Shown: positions 45,551-54,125 of the stretch, piece by piece | Layout: each line of letters begins with the position of its first letter | How positions within the stretch are numbered: the stretch's first letter is position 1 | Assembly: GCF_030818795.1 (NCBI RefSeq) | Contig: NZ_JAUTAY010000001.1 | Span: 2,914,001-2,978,000, forward strand | DNA length: 64,000 nt | Source of the DNA: Microbacterium sp. SORGH_AS_0862 | GTDB taxonomy: Bacteria; Actinomycetota; Actinomycetes; Actinomycetales; Microbacteriaceae | Direction: 5' to 3' | Position numbers and translations under genes: made by a program | Notes under the pieces: generated by a model | Told to the model about the DNA's origin: nothing | Seen by the model: only the letters and a program-made list of their open reading frames with translations | Databases searched by the model: none

Positions 45551-46099
45551 TCAGCGGACCTCGGAGACGAGGACCGCGCTGGTATCGCGGGTGAGCGCCT
45601 CGAAGATGTGAGGTGCGTCCCCGCGATACCGGAGGTAGTCGCCCGGAGAGAGCTCGACGGGGGAGTCGGCAGGCCCTGCGGCCGCGCGCCCGGTGATCAG
45701 CACGACGTGCTCGACGGTTCCGGGCGTGTGCGGCAGCGACCGCCGAGGCTCGCCCGGCTCCGCCCGCAACAGGTAGAGGTCGCTCCGAGAATGCGGCGAG
45801 CCCGCGGCGAGCAACAGAGCGCTGTAGGGGGAGTCGGACGCAGGGATGCCCTCGTCCGAGCCCGCGCGGATCAGGCGCAGTCCGTCGTCGGGCTCTTCGA
45901 CGAACACGGCGAACGGCACTGCCAGAGCCGTCGCGATCGCCCAGAGGGTCTCCACGCTGGGGTTGCCGGTGCCCGATTCGAGCTGCGAGATCGTGGCCTT
46001 CCCCACTCCGGCCCGGCGCGCCAGCTCGGAGATGCTCACCCCCGCGCGTTCCCGCTCGCGCCGCAGCGACCGGGCGATGCGTGGACCCATGGTCTCCAT
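45551..46099 (-). CDS. XRE-family regulator with cupin domain
   Basis: The 182-residue protein has an XRE HTH at about residues 8-62 (RRERERAGVSISELARRAGVGKATISQLESGTGNPSVETLWAIATAL). A cupin-like sensing domain (LRAEPGEPRRSLPHTPGTVEHVVLITGRA ... ELSPGDYLRYRGDAPHIFEAL) follows. It is divergent from azlCD and is the likely regulator of that exporter; XRE-cupin genes often sit beside azlCD. The ATG is 6 bases after a minus-strand CATACT box, so a leaderless message is likely. Confidence 0.87.
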   Translation of the reverse strand: METMGPRIARSLRRERERAGVSISELARRAGVGKATISQLESGTGNPSVETLWAIATALAVPFAVFVEEPDDGLRLIRAGSDEGIPASDSPYSALLLAAGSPHSRSDLYLLRAEPGEPRRSLPHTPGTVEHVVLITGRAAAGPADSPVELSPGDYLRYRGDAPHIFEALTRDTSAVLVSEVR

Positions 46100-46100
46100 T

Positions 46101-46134
46101 CGTTCAGTATGACGTACAGGCGTTCGGTTTGACG
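46101..46134. promoter_or_regulatory. Direct repeats in the XRE-cupin / azlCD divergent region
   Basis: cgttcagtatgacg (46101-46114) and cgttcggtttgacg (46121-46134) match at 12 of 14 bases and are 20 bp apart start to start, about two helical turns. The first overlaps the regulator's own minus-strand -10 (46106-46111). This fits an operator for autorepression and azlCD control. Confidence 0.55.
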
Positions 46135-46157
46135 AACGGTTTTCCGGCGGACATCAT

Positions 46158-46862
46158 GTGGAGATGGACCCCGACAGCCTGCCCGACCCCGGCCGCCGCG
46201 CGGTTCGCCAGGGCCTCGCGGTGGCCCTGGCGACGAGCGCGTACGGCATATCCTTCGGTGCCCTCTCGGTCACTGCGGGCCTGGATGTCTGGCAGACCTG
46301 CGTCCTGAGCCTGCTCATGTTCACCGGTGGGTCGCAGTTCGCCTTCGTCGGCGTGATCGCCGCAGGCGGCATCGCCGCCGCACCTGCAGCGATCGCCTCC
46401 GCGGCGCTTCTCGGGGTGCGCAACGTGGCATACGGCATGCGGCTGTCGCCGCAGTTCGACGGGATGTGGCGCAAGATGGCCGCCGCCGGATTCACCATCG
46501 ACGAATCGACCGCCGTCTCGCTCGCACAGACGGATGCGCGTGCCCGATCGCTCGGATTCTGGGTCACGGGTGTCGGCATCTACGTCGGCTGGAACATCTC
46601 CACGCTGGCAGGCGCTTTGCTGGGTGATGTCCTGGGCGACCCGCGCGCCTACGGCCTGGATGCGGCGGCCGCCGCCGCCTTCCTCGCGCTGCTGTGGCCG
46701 CGGCTGGTGGGCGGGCAGGCCATCGCGGTCGGCGTCGCCGCGGCCGTGGTGGCGACCGTCCTCACGCCCGCGCTCATGCCGGGCGTTCCCGTGCTGATCG
46801 CCGCCCTCGTGGCGGTCGTCGTCGGGTGGGCCGACCGGCCCGGTGCGGGGGCGGCATCGTGA
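46158..46862 (+). CDS. azlC: AzlC family branched-chain amino acid exporter, large subunit
   Basis: The 234-residue protein has the AzlC pattern: a polar N-terminus, GLAVALATSAYGISFGALSV, LSLLMFTGGSQFAFVGVIAAGG, VRNVAYGMRLSPQF, FTIDESTAV and several further helices. With AzlD it exports branched-chain amino acids such as leucine, isoleucine or valine and their toxic analogues. The GTG start has GGCGG seven bases upstream; an ATG two codons on is possible. The stop overlaps azlD (GTGA). Confidence 0.9.
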   Translation: MEMDPDSLPDPGRRAVRQGLAVALATSAYGISFGALSVTAGLDVWQTCVLSLLMFTGGSQFAFVGVIAAGGIAAAPAAIASAALLGVRNVAYGMRLSPQFDGMWRKMAAAGFTIDESTAVSLAQTDARARSLGFWVTGVGIYVGWNISTLAGALLGDVLGDPRAYGLDAAAAAAFLALLWPRLVGGQAIAVGVAAAVVATVLTPALMPGVPVLIAALVAVVVGWADRPGAGAAS

Positions 46863-47173
46863 CGCTGTGGAATGCGGTCCTTCTGGCCGCGGTGATCTGT
46901 CTCGCCCTCAAAGCCGTGGGATACGCCATCCCGACGCGCTTCGTCGAGGCGCCGAGGCCGGCACGCGTCGCGGATCTGCTCACCGTCGCGCTGCTGGGTG
47001 CGCTGGTCGCCGTGCAGGCGCTGGGCGCCGGGCAGGCGATCGTGGTCGATGCTCGCCTGCCTGCGCTCCTGGTCGCCGCGGGGCTCCTCGCGCTGCGTGC
47101 CCCGTTCCTCGTGGTGGTCGTCGCGGCCGCCGCCGTCGCCGCCCTGCTGCGTCTGGTGGGTTGGGCCGCCTGA
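46859..47173 (+). CDS. azlD: AzlD domain protein, small subunit of amino acid exporter
   Basis: The 104-residue protein has three to four hydrophobic helices and the AzlD-type AVGYAIPTRFVEAPRPARVADLLTVALLGALVAVQAL region. It pairs with AzlC. The GTG start overlaps the azlC stop. Confidence 0.88.
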   Translation: MTLWNAVLLAAVICLALKAVGYAIPTRFVEAPRPARVADLLTVALLGALVAVQALGAGQAIVVDARLPALLVAAGLLALRAPFLVVVVAAAAVAALLRLVGWAA

Positions 47174-47195
47174 GACGACTCCCACCTGCGGCGAC

Positions 47196-47201
47196 TAGGA
47201 T
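47196..47201 (+). promoter_or_regulatory. -10 box (TAGGAT), leaderless-type
   Basis: TAGGAT ends 6 bases before the GTG at 47208. Confidence 0.45.
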
Positions 47202-47207
47202 CCCGGG

Positions 47208-47585
47208 GTGGGCTCGCTTGCATCTCGTATCGCCGCCTGGGCGATCGCTCTCGTCGTGGGCGTCGTCTACGGCGCCGCCGGATCCTTCGCGCATGCGGCA
47301 TTCATCGGACCTGTGCCGATCGGGCTCCTGCTCGGGGTGACCGGCGCCGGTGCGCTGCTGATCGCCGTGCGCCTCCTGACGGCGGACAGGTGGACGACCC
47401 TTGCGGCCGCGCTGGGCGTCATGGTCATCACGTACGTGTTCGCCCAGCCGTCGACGGGTGGGTCGGTGCTGTTCACGGTGGAGCATGAGACGCTCGCGCT
47501 GATCTGGATGGGCGCCGTCCCGCTGCTGGCGGCCGTCGTCGTGGCGTGGCCGCGCGCGCCCCGACGGGCAGCCGAGGCGAACTAG
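47208..47585 (+). CDS. Small four-helix membrane protein of unknown function
   Basis: The 125-residue protein has four hydrophobic segments (about residues 8-28, 33-55, 63-80 and 95-115) and a short basic tail (RAPRRAAEAN). No catalytic or binding motif is visible. Homologues in this family of bacteria are sometimes labelled histidinol dehydrogenase, which the sequence does not support. The GTG start is 6 bases after TAGGAT. Its stop codon TAG is part of the -10 box for fdxA. Confidence 0.6.
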   Translation: MGSLASRIAAWAIALVVGVVYGAAGSFAHAAFIGPVPIGLLLGVTGAGALLIAVRLLTADRWTTLAAALGVMVITYVFAQPSTGGSVLFTVEHETLALIWMGAVPLLAAVVVAWPRAPRRAAEAN

Positions 47586-47588
47586 ACT
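47583..47588 (+). promoter_or_regulatory. fdxA -10 box (TAGACT), leaderless-type, overlapping upstream stop
   Basis: TAGACT begins with the TAG stop of the upstream gene and ends 6 bases before the fdxA GTG. Confidence 0.55.
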
Positions 47589-47594
47589 GATGCC

Positions 47595-47915
47595 GTGACG
47601 TATGTGATCGCCCTTCCGTGCGTCGATGTCAAGGATCGTGCCTGCATCGACGAATGCCCCGTCGACTGCATCTATGAGGGCGACCGCTCGCTCTACATCC
47701 ACCCCGATGAGTGCGTGGACTGCGGAGCGTGCGAGCCGGCCTGCCCCGTCGAGGCGATCTACTACGAAGACGATCTGCCGGAAGAGTGGCAGGACTACTA
47801 CAAGGCCAACGTCGAGTTCTTCGACGACATCGGCTCGCCCGGCGGCGCCGCCAAGGTCGGCGTGATCCACAAGGATCACCCCGTCATCGCCGAGCTGCCG
47901 CCCCAGGGCGAGTGA
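47595..47915 (+). CDS. fdxA: 7Fe ferredoxin (3Fe-4S/4Fe-4S)
   Basis: The 106-residue ferredoxin has Cys9, Cys17 and Cys50 positioned for a 3Fe-4S cluster, Cys21, Cys40, Cys43 and Cys46 for a 4Fe-4S cluster, and Cys25 as the free Cys seen in Azotobacter-type 7Fe ferredoxins. The C-terminal extension (YYEDDLPEEWQDYYKANVEFF) is typical of actinobacterial FdxA/FdxC. It is a cytosolic low-potential electron carrier. GTG start, no Shine-Dalgarno, leaderless-type promoter. dapC follows 8 bp later. Confidence 0.95.
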   Translation: MTYVIALPCVDVKDRACIDECPVDCIYEGDRSLYIHPDECVDCGACEPACPVEAIYYEDDLPEEWQDYYKANVEFFDDIGSPGGAAKVGVIHKDHPVIAELPPQGE

Positions 47916-47923
47916 ACGCCTAG

Positions 47924-49036
47924 ATGAGCGTCGCCGACCTCGCCGACTACCCCTGGGACGCCGTCGCGCCGTACGCCGAGACCGCGCGTCGTCACCCCGA
48001 CGGCATCGTCGATCTCTCGATCGGATCTCCCGTCGACCGCACTCCGGCGGTCGTCGAGGCCGCGCTCGCGGCCGCGACCGACGCGCACGCCTATCCGCAG
48101 ACCGTGGGTACGCCCCCGCTGCGTGAAGCGATCGTCGACTGGTACGCGCGTCGCCGCGGCGTCGCGGATCTCACTGCCGCCCACGTGCTGCCGACCGTCG
48201 GTTCGAAGGAACTGGTGGCCCTGCTTCCGCTGCTGCTCGGCCTCGGCGTCGGTGACACCGTCGTGCATCCGGTCGCGGCGTATCCGACCTACGAGGTCGG
48301 CGCACGCCTGGTCGGGGCGACCGCGGTGGCCGAGGACGATCCGGCCTCGTGGCCGGACGGCACCAGACTCATCTGGATCAACTCTCCCGGCAACCCGGAC
48401 GGCCGGGTGTGGAGCGTCGCCGAACTGCGCGTGGCCCGTGAGCGGGCGCGAGAGCTCGGCGCGGTGCTCGTGTCGGACGAGTGCTACGCCGAGCTGGGAT
48501 GGGAAGCGCCGTGGGCTGAGGCCCCCGTGCCGTCGGTCCTGGATCCCGCCGTGGTGGCAGCCGATCTGTCGGGGGTGCTGTCGGTCTACTCGCTGAGCAA
48601 GCAGTCCAACCTCGCCGGTTATCGTGCCGCCTTCCTCGCGGGCGATCCCGGCCTGGTCGCGCGGCTGCTGACGGCGCGGAAGCACCTGGGGCTCATGCTG
48701 CCCGCTCCCGTGCAGGCCGCGATGGTGGCCGCGCTGGGCGACGACGCGCACGTCGCCGCACAGAAGGGGCGCTACGGCGCCCGTCGGGCGGTGCTGAAGC
48801 CCGCCGTCGAGGCCGCCGGCTTCCGCGTCGACCGCAGTGAAGCCGGGCTCTATCTCTGGGCGACGCGCGGCGAGGATGCGTGGGACAGCATGGCCGCCCT
48901 CGCCGATCTCGGCATCCTGGCCGGCCCCGGGCACTTCTACGGACCGCACCATCCGCAGCACATCCGGCTGTCCCTCACGGCATCGGATGAGCGGATCGCC
49001 GCGGCTGCGATGCGTCTCGGTGCCGCGAGCTCGTAG
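47924..49036 (+). CDS. dapC: Succinyldiaminopimelate transaminase
   Basis: The 370-residue class I aminotransferase has DLSIGSPVDRTP at the start, LPTVGSKELVALLPLLLG, WINSPGNPDGRV, SDECYAELGW, the PLP lysine in SLSKQSNLAGYR and a C-terminal HIRLSLTASDE. It makes N-succinyl-L,L-diaminopimelate from the 6-oxo acid, in lysine and peptidoglycan precursor synthesis. The fdxA-dapC order is the one used to recognise DapC in actinobacteria. dapD and dapE lie 3-4 kb downstream. Confidence 0.92.
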   Translation: MSVADLADYPWDAVAPYAETARRHPDGIVDLSIGSPVDRTPAVVEAALAAATDAHAYPQTVGTPPLREAIVDWYARRRGVADLTAAHVLPTVGSKELVALLPLLLGLGVGDTVVHPVAAYPTYEVGARLVGATAVAEDDPASWPDGTRLIWINSPGNPDGRVWSVAELRVARERARELGAVLVSDECYAELGWEAPWAEAPVPSVLDPAVVAADLSGVLSVYSLSKQSNLAGYRAAFLAGDPGLVARLLTARKHLGLMLPAPVQAAMVAALGDDAHVAAQKGRYGARRAVLKPAVEAAGFRVDRSEAGLYLWATRGEDAWDSMAALADLGILAGPGHFYGPHHPQHIRLSLTASDERIAAAAMRLGAASS

Positions 49037-49096
49037 GTTTCCTCTTACGGATCTCCCATTCCTTTGGCGCCATTCACCGTAGGCCGCTGCCACGGC

Positions 49097-49160
49097 TAGG
49101 CTGTAATCGCAGGGGCGCGCCGACACGTAGTGTGCCCGGGCAGGTCGCCACCGGGCGACC
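49097..49160 (+). promoter_or_regulatory. gltA promoter -10 (TAGGCT) and 5'-UTR hairpin
   Basis: TAGGCT at 49097-49102 fits a -10 about 100 bases before the gltA GTG. The leader contains a perfect 7-bp hairpin ggtcgcc/ggcgacc (49143-49149 and 49154-49160). A 5'-UTR of this length is unlike the leaderless neighbours and could carry regulation. Confidence 0.4.
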
Positions 49161-49204
49161 GAGGATCCCCACCTTTCGCCGACGATCCATCGCAAGGAGG
49201 CGCC

Positions 49205-50503
49205 GTGACCGAAGCCGGCTCGCAGCAGAAGACCGCACGTCTGACCGTCGCAGAGCACACCGCGGAGCTGCCTGTGCTGACGGGCACGGACGGTGTGCCC
49301 AGCATCGATGTGTCCTCACTGACGCGTCAGACCGGACACACGACCCTCGACTACGGGTTCGTGAACACCGCGGCGACCAAATCCGCGGTCACCTTCATCG
49401 ACGGCGACGAGGGCATCCTGCGCTACCGCGGATACCCGATCGAGCAGCTCGCGAAGAACTCGACCTACCTCGAAGTCGCCTGGCTGCTCATCTACGGCGA
49501 GCTGCCCAGCGCGAGCGAGCTCGAGGACTTCGACAACCGCATCCGGCGTCACACCCTCCTGCACGAGGATCTGAAGCGCTTCTTCTCGGCTCTGCCGCAC
49601 ACCGCGCACCCGATGTCGGTGCTGTCAGCGGCCACCGCGGCGCTGTCGACCTACTACGAGAACCAGTCGGATCCGCACAACCCCGAGTTCGTCGAGCTCA
49701 ACACCATCCGGATGCTCGCGAAGCTTCCCGTGATCGCGGCCTACGCACACAAGAAGAGCGTCGGTCAGGCCTTCCTGTACCCCGATAACTCGCTCAGCTT
49801 CGTCGACAACTTCCTGAAGCTCAACTTCGGAGTGCTCAGCGAGCAGTACGAGATCAGCCCCGTGATGTCTCGCGCGCTCGAGCGCCTGCTGATCCTGCAC
49901 GAGGACCACGAGCAGAACGCCTCGACGTCGACCGTGCGTCTGGTGGGCTCCACCGGCGCGAACATCTTCTCCTCGGTCTCGGCGGGAATCAACGCTCTGT
50001 CCGGGCCGCTTCACGGTGGTGCGAACGAGGCCGTGCTCGACATGCTGGGCCGCATCCGCGACTCCGGCGAGAGCGTGCAGCGTTTCGTCGAGCGGGTCAA
50101 GAACAAGGAAGACGGCGTGAAGCTCATGGGCTTCGGGCACCGCGTCTACAAGAACTACGACCCGCGCGCGAAGCTCGTCAAGGAGTCCGCCGACGAGGTG
50201 CTCGCCGAGCTCGGCGTCAGCGACCCGCTGCTGGATCTCGCGAAGGAGCTGGAGGAGATCGCCCTGCGCGACGACTACTTCATCTCGCGCCGGCTGTACC
50301 CGAACGTCGATTTCTACACCGGGGTCATCTACAAGGCCATGGGCTTCCCGACTCGCATGTTCACCGTGCTGTTCGCGATCGGTCGTCTTCCGGGCTGGCT
50401 CGCGCACTGGCGGGAGATGAACCAGGACCCGCAGACGAAGATCGGTCGCCCCCAGCAGCTGTACGTGGGTGCTCCCGAGCGCAACTACCCGGGCGTGGGC
50501 TGA
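49205..50503 (+). CDS. gltA: Citrate synthase
   Basis: The 432-residue enzyme has the citrate synthase order: DGDEGILRYRGYPIEQLAKNS, LLILHEDHEQNASTSTVRLVGST, the catalytic His in GPLHGGANEAVLDML, MGFGHRVYKNYDPRA (second His), the catalytic Asp in NVDFYTGVIYKAMGF, and IGRPQQLYVG at the end. It condenses acetyl-CoA and oxaloacetate; the length and N-terminal extension fit the type II hexameric group. The GTG start lies 4 bases after AAGGAGG. Confidence 0.95.
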   Translation: MTEAGSQQKTARLTVAEHTAELPVLTGTDGVPSIDVSSLTRQTGHTTLDYGFVNTAATKSAVTFIDGDEGILRYRGYPIEQLAKNSTYLEVAWLLIYGELPSASELEDFDNRIRRHTLLHEDLKRFFSALPHTAHPMSVLSAATAALSTYYENQSDPHNPEFVELNTIRMLAKLPVIAAYAHKKSVGQAFLYPDNSLSFVDNFLKLNFGVLSEQYEISPVMSRALERLLILHEDHEQNASTSTVRLVGSTGANIFSSVSAGINALSGPLHGGANEAVLDMLGRIRDSGESVQRFVERVKNKEDGVKLMGFGHRVYKNYDPRAKLVKESADEVLAELGVSDPLLDLAKELEEIALRDDYFISRRLYPNVDFYTGVIYKAMGFPTRMFTVLFAIGRLPGWLAHWREMNQDPQTKIGRPQQLYVGAPERNYPGVG

Positions 50504-50505
50504 CG

Positions 50506-51267
50506 ATGCCGCGGCTTCTCGTGCGGCCGCCGTCCTCGCGACTGGCGGAGGGGGAGCTCACGCACCTCGAGCGGGTGCCGGTGGATCCCGCGCTCGCGCG
50601 CGAGCAGTGGGAGGCGTACGTCGACGTGTTCCGCGCCCGCGGGTGGGAGATCGTGCCGGTCGCCGAGGCGGATGAGCAGGCGGACGGCGTCTTCGTCGAG
50701 GATGCCGTGGTCGTGTTCGGCGATCTGGCCGTCCTCTGCCGCGCCGGAGCCGACTCGCGCCGGGGTGAGCGCCCCACGATCGAAGCCGCGACCGCGCGGA
50801 CCGGGCTGTCGACGGCGGAGATCGTCGCACCGGCGACGCTCGACGGCGGCGACGTTCTGAAGATCGGCCGTACCGTCTACGTGGGCCTGTCGGCGCGCAC
50901 GACCGAGGACGCCGTGGCGCAGCTGCGCGCACTGCTCGAACCACGAGGGTGGGACGTGCAGGGCGTCCCCGTGACGCGGGTGCTGCATCTGAAGTCAGCG
51001 GTCACCGCACTTCCGGACGGCACCGTCATCGGTTACCCGCCGCTGGTGGACGACGCCGACGCGTTCCCGGCGTTCCTGCCGGTTCCCGAGGAGCACGGCA
51101 CTGCTGTGGTGGTGCTCGACGAGAACACCGTGCTCATGTCGGCGGACGCTCCGGCATCCGCTGCTCTCTTCCGGGAGAGGGGGCTGGAGGTCATCACCAC
51201 GCCGGTGACCGAGTTCGAGAAGCTCGAGGGCTGCGTCACCTGTCTGTCGGTGCGGCTGCGCGACTGA
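50506..51267 (+). CDS. ddaH: Dimethylargininase-like amidinohydrolase (DDAH)
   Basis: The 253-residue protein has the pentein-fold guanidine-modifying pattern: VFVEDAVVVFGD (Asp/Glu), ATLDGGDVLKIG, catalytic His161 (RVLHLKSAV) and catalytic Cys246 near the C-terminus (EGCVTCLSVRL). It would hydrolyse N-omega-methylated arginines to citrulline and methylamines. Relatives with the same motifs include other arginine-modifying hydrolases, so the substrate is probable rather than proven. It starts 2 bp after the gltA stop and is likely co-transcribed with it. Confidence 0.85.
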   Translation: MPRLLVRPPSSRLAEGELTHLERVPVDPALAREQWEAYVDVFRARGWEIVPVAEADEQADGVFVEDAVVVFGDLAVLCRAGADSRRGERPTIEAATARTGLSTAEIVAPATLDGGDVLKIGRTVYVGLSARTTEDAVAQLRALLEPRGWDVQGVPVTRVLHLKSAVTALPDGTVIGYPPLVDDADAFPAFLPVPEEHGTAVVVLDENTVLMSADAPASAALFRERGLEVITTPVTEFEKLEGCVTCLSVRLRD

Positions 51268-51272
51268 CGCCG

Positions 51273-52073
51273 TCAGCGCTCCAGCGTGGCGGCGTAGTCG
51301 GGGACCATCGCGTCCGCGCTGCGCGGCGGGCGTTCGTATCCGCGTGAGGCGGGTCTTTCCGGGATCTCCACTGTCTCGTGCGGGAGCGGCTGCCAGGGGA
51401 TCTGCCCGAGCAGATGGTGGATCATGTTGATCCGGCCACGACGCTTGTCCTCATTGTCGACCTCGTACCAGCGCGCCTCGGGGATGTCGGTGTGCACGAG
51501 CATCGCATCCTTCGCCCGTGAGTAGTCCTCCCACTTGGTGATGGACAGCACGTCGTTCGGGCTCAGCTTCCAGCGCCTCATCGGGTCGCTGGCCCGCGAG
51601 CGGAAACGCGCCTCCTGCTCGACATCGGAGACACTGAACCAGTACTTGAGCAGCAGGATGCCGTCCTCGACCAGCATCCGCTCGAACAGCGGGGCCTGGC
51701 GCAGGAACCTCTGGTATTCCGCATCCGTGCAGTAGCCCATGACCCGCTCGACGCCGGCCCGGTTGTACCAGGAGCGGTCCATGAGCACGATCTCGCCCGC
51801 CGCGGGCAGATGCGGGATGTAGCGCTGGAAGTACCACTGCGACTTCTCGCGATCCGTGGGCGTCGGCAGAGCGACGATGCGGCTGACGCGGGGATTCAGG
51901 TACTCCGCCACCCGCTTGATCGTCGATCCCTTGCCCGCAGCGTCGCGGCCCTCGAAGATCACCACGACGCGCGCGCCGGTCGCCTGCACCCACGCCTGCA
52001 TGTCGACGAGCTGGGCCTGCAGACGCGCGACTTCGCGCTCGTAGAGCTTCTTCGGCAGCCGCGGCGCGCTCAT
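51273..52073 (-). CDS. ppk2: Polyphosphate kinase 2 family protein
   Basis: The 266-residue kinase has Walker A in [24 protein letters not shown], a lid/Walker [18 protein letters not shown] and [17 protein letters not shown], typical of single-domain class I PPK2. It uses polyphosphate to phosphorylate nucleoside diphosphates or runs the reverse reaction. Its start codon overlaps the stop of dapD (ATGA), so both are translated together. Convergent with the DDAH-like gene. Confidence 0.92.
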   Translation of the reverse strand: MSAPRLPKKLYEREVARLQAQLVDMQAWVQATGARVVVIFEGRDAAGKGSTIKRVAEYLNPRVSRIVALPTPTDREKSQWYFQRYIPHLPAAGEIVLMDRSWYNRAGVERVMGYCTDAEYQRFLRQAPLFERMLVEDGILLLKYWFSVSDVEQEARFRSRASDPMRRWKLSPNDVLSITKWEDYSRAKDAMLVHTDIPEARWYEVDNEDKRRGRINMIHHLLGQIPWQPLPHETVEIPERPASRGYERPPRSADAMVPDYAATLER

Positions 52074-53002
52074 GCGTGCAGCGCTTCGTTGAGGGTGACT
52101 CCCACGCCCGCGCGTCGCACGGCTTCGATCGCTCCGGTCACCGAGTTCCTGCGGAAGAGGATGCCGTCGCGTCCGGACAGCTCCGCGCCCTTCACGACGG
52201 GGCGTGTTCCGTCGGCGCCCGGCTGCTCGTCGGCGAGGACGATCTTGGATCCGGCGGTGACGTAGAGGCCGGCTTCCACGACGCAGTCGTCGCCGAGCGA
52301 GATGCCGATGCCCGCGTTCGCGCCCAGGAGCGTGCGCGATCCGATCGAGACCCGGTGGGTGCCGCCGCCCGAGAGGGTGCCCATGATCGACGCGCCGCCG
52401 CCGATGTCGCTGCCGTCACCGACCACGACGCCCTGGGAGATGCGCCCTTCAACCATCGAGGCGCCCAGGGTGCCGGCGTTGAAGTTGACGAATCCCTCGT
52501 GCATGACCGTGGTCCCGGGGGAGAGGTAGGCGCCCAGGCGCACGCGCGAGGCGTCGGCGATGCGCACCCCGGGCGGGGTGACGTAGTCGAGCAGCCGCGG
52601 GAACTTGTCGAGGCTGTGCACCTGGATACCGGCGCGGGTCAGCGCCGGACGCAGACGCTCGGCGTCGGCGGGGTGCATCGGTCCCGCGGTCGTCCACGCG
52701 ACGATCGGCAGGTGGCCGAAGACACCCTCGAGGTTGATCTCGTTCGGGGCCACGACCCGGTGGGAGAGGGCGTGCAGACGCAGGTAGGCGTCGACCGTGG
52801 ATGCCGGGGCCGCATCCACATCGATCGTCAGCTCGACGGGAGCGACCGTGACCCGGCGGCGGGTGTCTGCGCCCGCGAACTCCGCGAGGTCGGCGGTCGA
52901 GGCGGGCTGCGCCTGGACCGCCACCGTCGGGAACCACGCGTCGAGGACGGTGCCGTCCTCGCTCGTCGTCGACAGACCCGTGCCCCACACCGTGCGCTTC
53001 AT
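52070..53002 (-). CDS. dapD: Tetrahydrodipicolinate N-succinyltransferase
   Basis: The 310-residue enzyme is the actinobacterial DapD type. It has an N-terminal alpha/beta domain, then a left-handed beta-helix with hexapeptide repeats ([55 protein letters not shown]), and a short C-terminal domain. It transfers succinate from succinyl-CoA to tetrahydrodipicolinate, the step before DapC. Of two in-frame ATGs the second was chosen because GAGGGG is 6 bases upstream; the other touches the ribosome site. Divergent from dapE by 49 bp. Confidence 0.94.
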   Translation of the reverse strand: MKRTVWGTGLSTTSEDGTVLDAWFPTVAVQAQPASTADLAEFAGADTRRRVTVAPVELTIDVDAAPASTVDAYLRLHALSHRVVAPNEINLEGVFGHLPIVAWTTAGPMHPADAERLRPALTRAGIQVHSLDKFPRLLDYVTPPGVRIADASRVRLGAYLSPGTTVMHEGFVNFNAGTLGASMVEGRISQGVVVGDGSDIGGGASIMGTLSGGGTHRVSIGSRTLLGANAGIGISLGDDCVVEAGLYVTAGSKIVLADEQPGADGTRPVVKGAELSGRDGILFRRNSVTGAIEAVRRAGVGVTLNEALHA

Positions 53003-53039
53003 GCTCATCCCCTCAGGTTATCGGCCCGGGGAGCCTCGA

Positions 53040-53045
53040 TAGACT
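53040..53045 (+). promoter_or_regulatory. dapE -10 box (TAGACT), leaderless-type
   Basis: TAGACT ends 6 bases before the dapE ATG; no Shine-Dalgarno is present in the 49-bp divergent region with dapD. Confidence 0.55.
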
Positions 53046-53051
53046 GAGCTC

Positions 53052-54125
53052 ATGCCCGTGCTGGATCTGTCCGCGTCCGCCGTCGAGCTCACGCAGGCGA
53101 TCTGCGACATCCGGAGCGTGTCCGGAGATGAGGCGACGCTGGCGGACGCCATCGCCGCGGCCCTCGCGCCCCTGTCGCACCTCGAGGTCTTCCGCGACGG
53201 CGACACGATCGTCGCCCGCACCCGCCTCGGCAGGCCGCAGCGCGTCGCGATCGCCGGGCACATCGACACGGTCCCCGTCAACGACAACCTCCCGACCCGT
53301 CTGATCGACGACGAGGGCGAGCCGAGCCTCTGGGGGCGCGGCACGGTCGACATGAAGGCGGGCGTCGCGGTCCAGCTGAAGCTCGCCGCCGAGCTCACCG
53401 ATCCGCGCGTCGACATCACCTGGATGTGGTACGACCACGAAGAGGTGGAAGCCTCCCTCAACGGTCTCGGACGCGTGGCGCGCCTGCGCCCCGACCTCTT
53501 CGAGGCGGACTTCGCCATTCTCGGCGAGCCCTCCAACGGCCAGGTGGAGGGAGGCTGCAACGGCACGCTGCGCGTCGTGGCGCGCACGCACGGCGTCCGG
53601 GCCCACAGCGCACGCGCCTGGGTGGGGGAGAACGCGATCCACGCCGCAGCTCCGATCCTCGCCCGCCTCGCCGCGTACGAGCCGGCGACGATCGACGTCG
53701 AGGGACTCGCCTACCGCGAGGGCCTGAACGCCGTGCGCGTGACCGGCGGCGTGGCAGGCAACGTCATCCCCGATCTCTGCGAGGTCGAGATCAACTACCG
53801 CTTCGCGCCGAGCAGGTCGGTGGCCGAGGCGGAGGCGCACGTGCGCGAGGTACTGGCAGGCTACGAGGTCGAGCTGACGGATGCGTCCGCGGGGGCCCGG
53901 CCGGGTCTGGACGCCCCCCTCGCTCAGGAATTCGTGCGCGCGGTCGGTGCCCGACCGCATCCGAAGTACGGCTGGACGGATGTGGCGCGCTTCTCGGCGC
54001 TGGGAGTCCCCGCGGTGAACTACGGCCCGGGCGACCCGAGCCTGGCCCACCACGACCAGGAGCGCGTGCCGATCGCGCAGATCGAGGACGTCGAGCGCGG
54101 ACTGCGCACGTGGCTGAGCAGCTGA
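53052..54125 (+). CDS. dapE: Succinyl-diaminopimelate desuccinylase
   Basis: The 357-residue M20 metallohydrolase has IAGHIDTVPV (zinc His), WGRGTVDMKAGVAVQ (bridging Asp), YDHEEVEA (catalytic and zinc Glu), LGEPSNGQVEGGCNGTLRV and a late His in PSLAHHDQERV. It removes succinate to yield L,L-diaminopimelate. With dapC and dapD this completes the succinylase branch in the window. Its last 16 bases overlap the next gene. Confidence 0.94.
   Translation: MPVLDLSASAVELTQAICDIRSVSGDEATLADAIAAALAPLSHLEVFRDGDTIVARTRLGRPQRVAIAGHIDTVPVNDNLPTRLIDDEGEPSLWGRGTVDMKAGVAVQLKLAAELTDPRVDITWMWYDHEEVEASLNGLGRVARLRPDLFEADFAILGEPSNGQVEGGCNGTLRVVARTHGVRAHSARAWVGENAIHAAAPILARLAAYEPATIDVEGLAYREGLNAVRVTGGVAGNVIPDLCEVEINYRFAPSRSVAEAEAHVREVLAGYEVELTDASAGARPGLDAPLAQEFVRAVGARPHPKYGWTDVARFSALGVPAVNYGPGDPSLAHHDQERVPIAQIEDVERGLRTWLSS

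Noticed and set aside
47208..47585. Histidinol dehydrogenase, a label used for similar small membrane proteins
   Set aside because: 125 residues of membrane helices cannot hold the roughly 430-residue HisD fold and no zinc-site motif is present.
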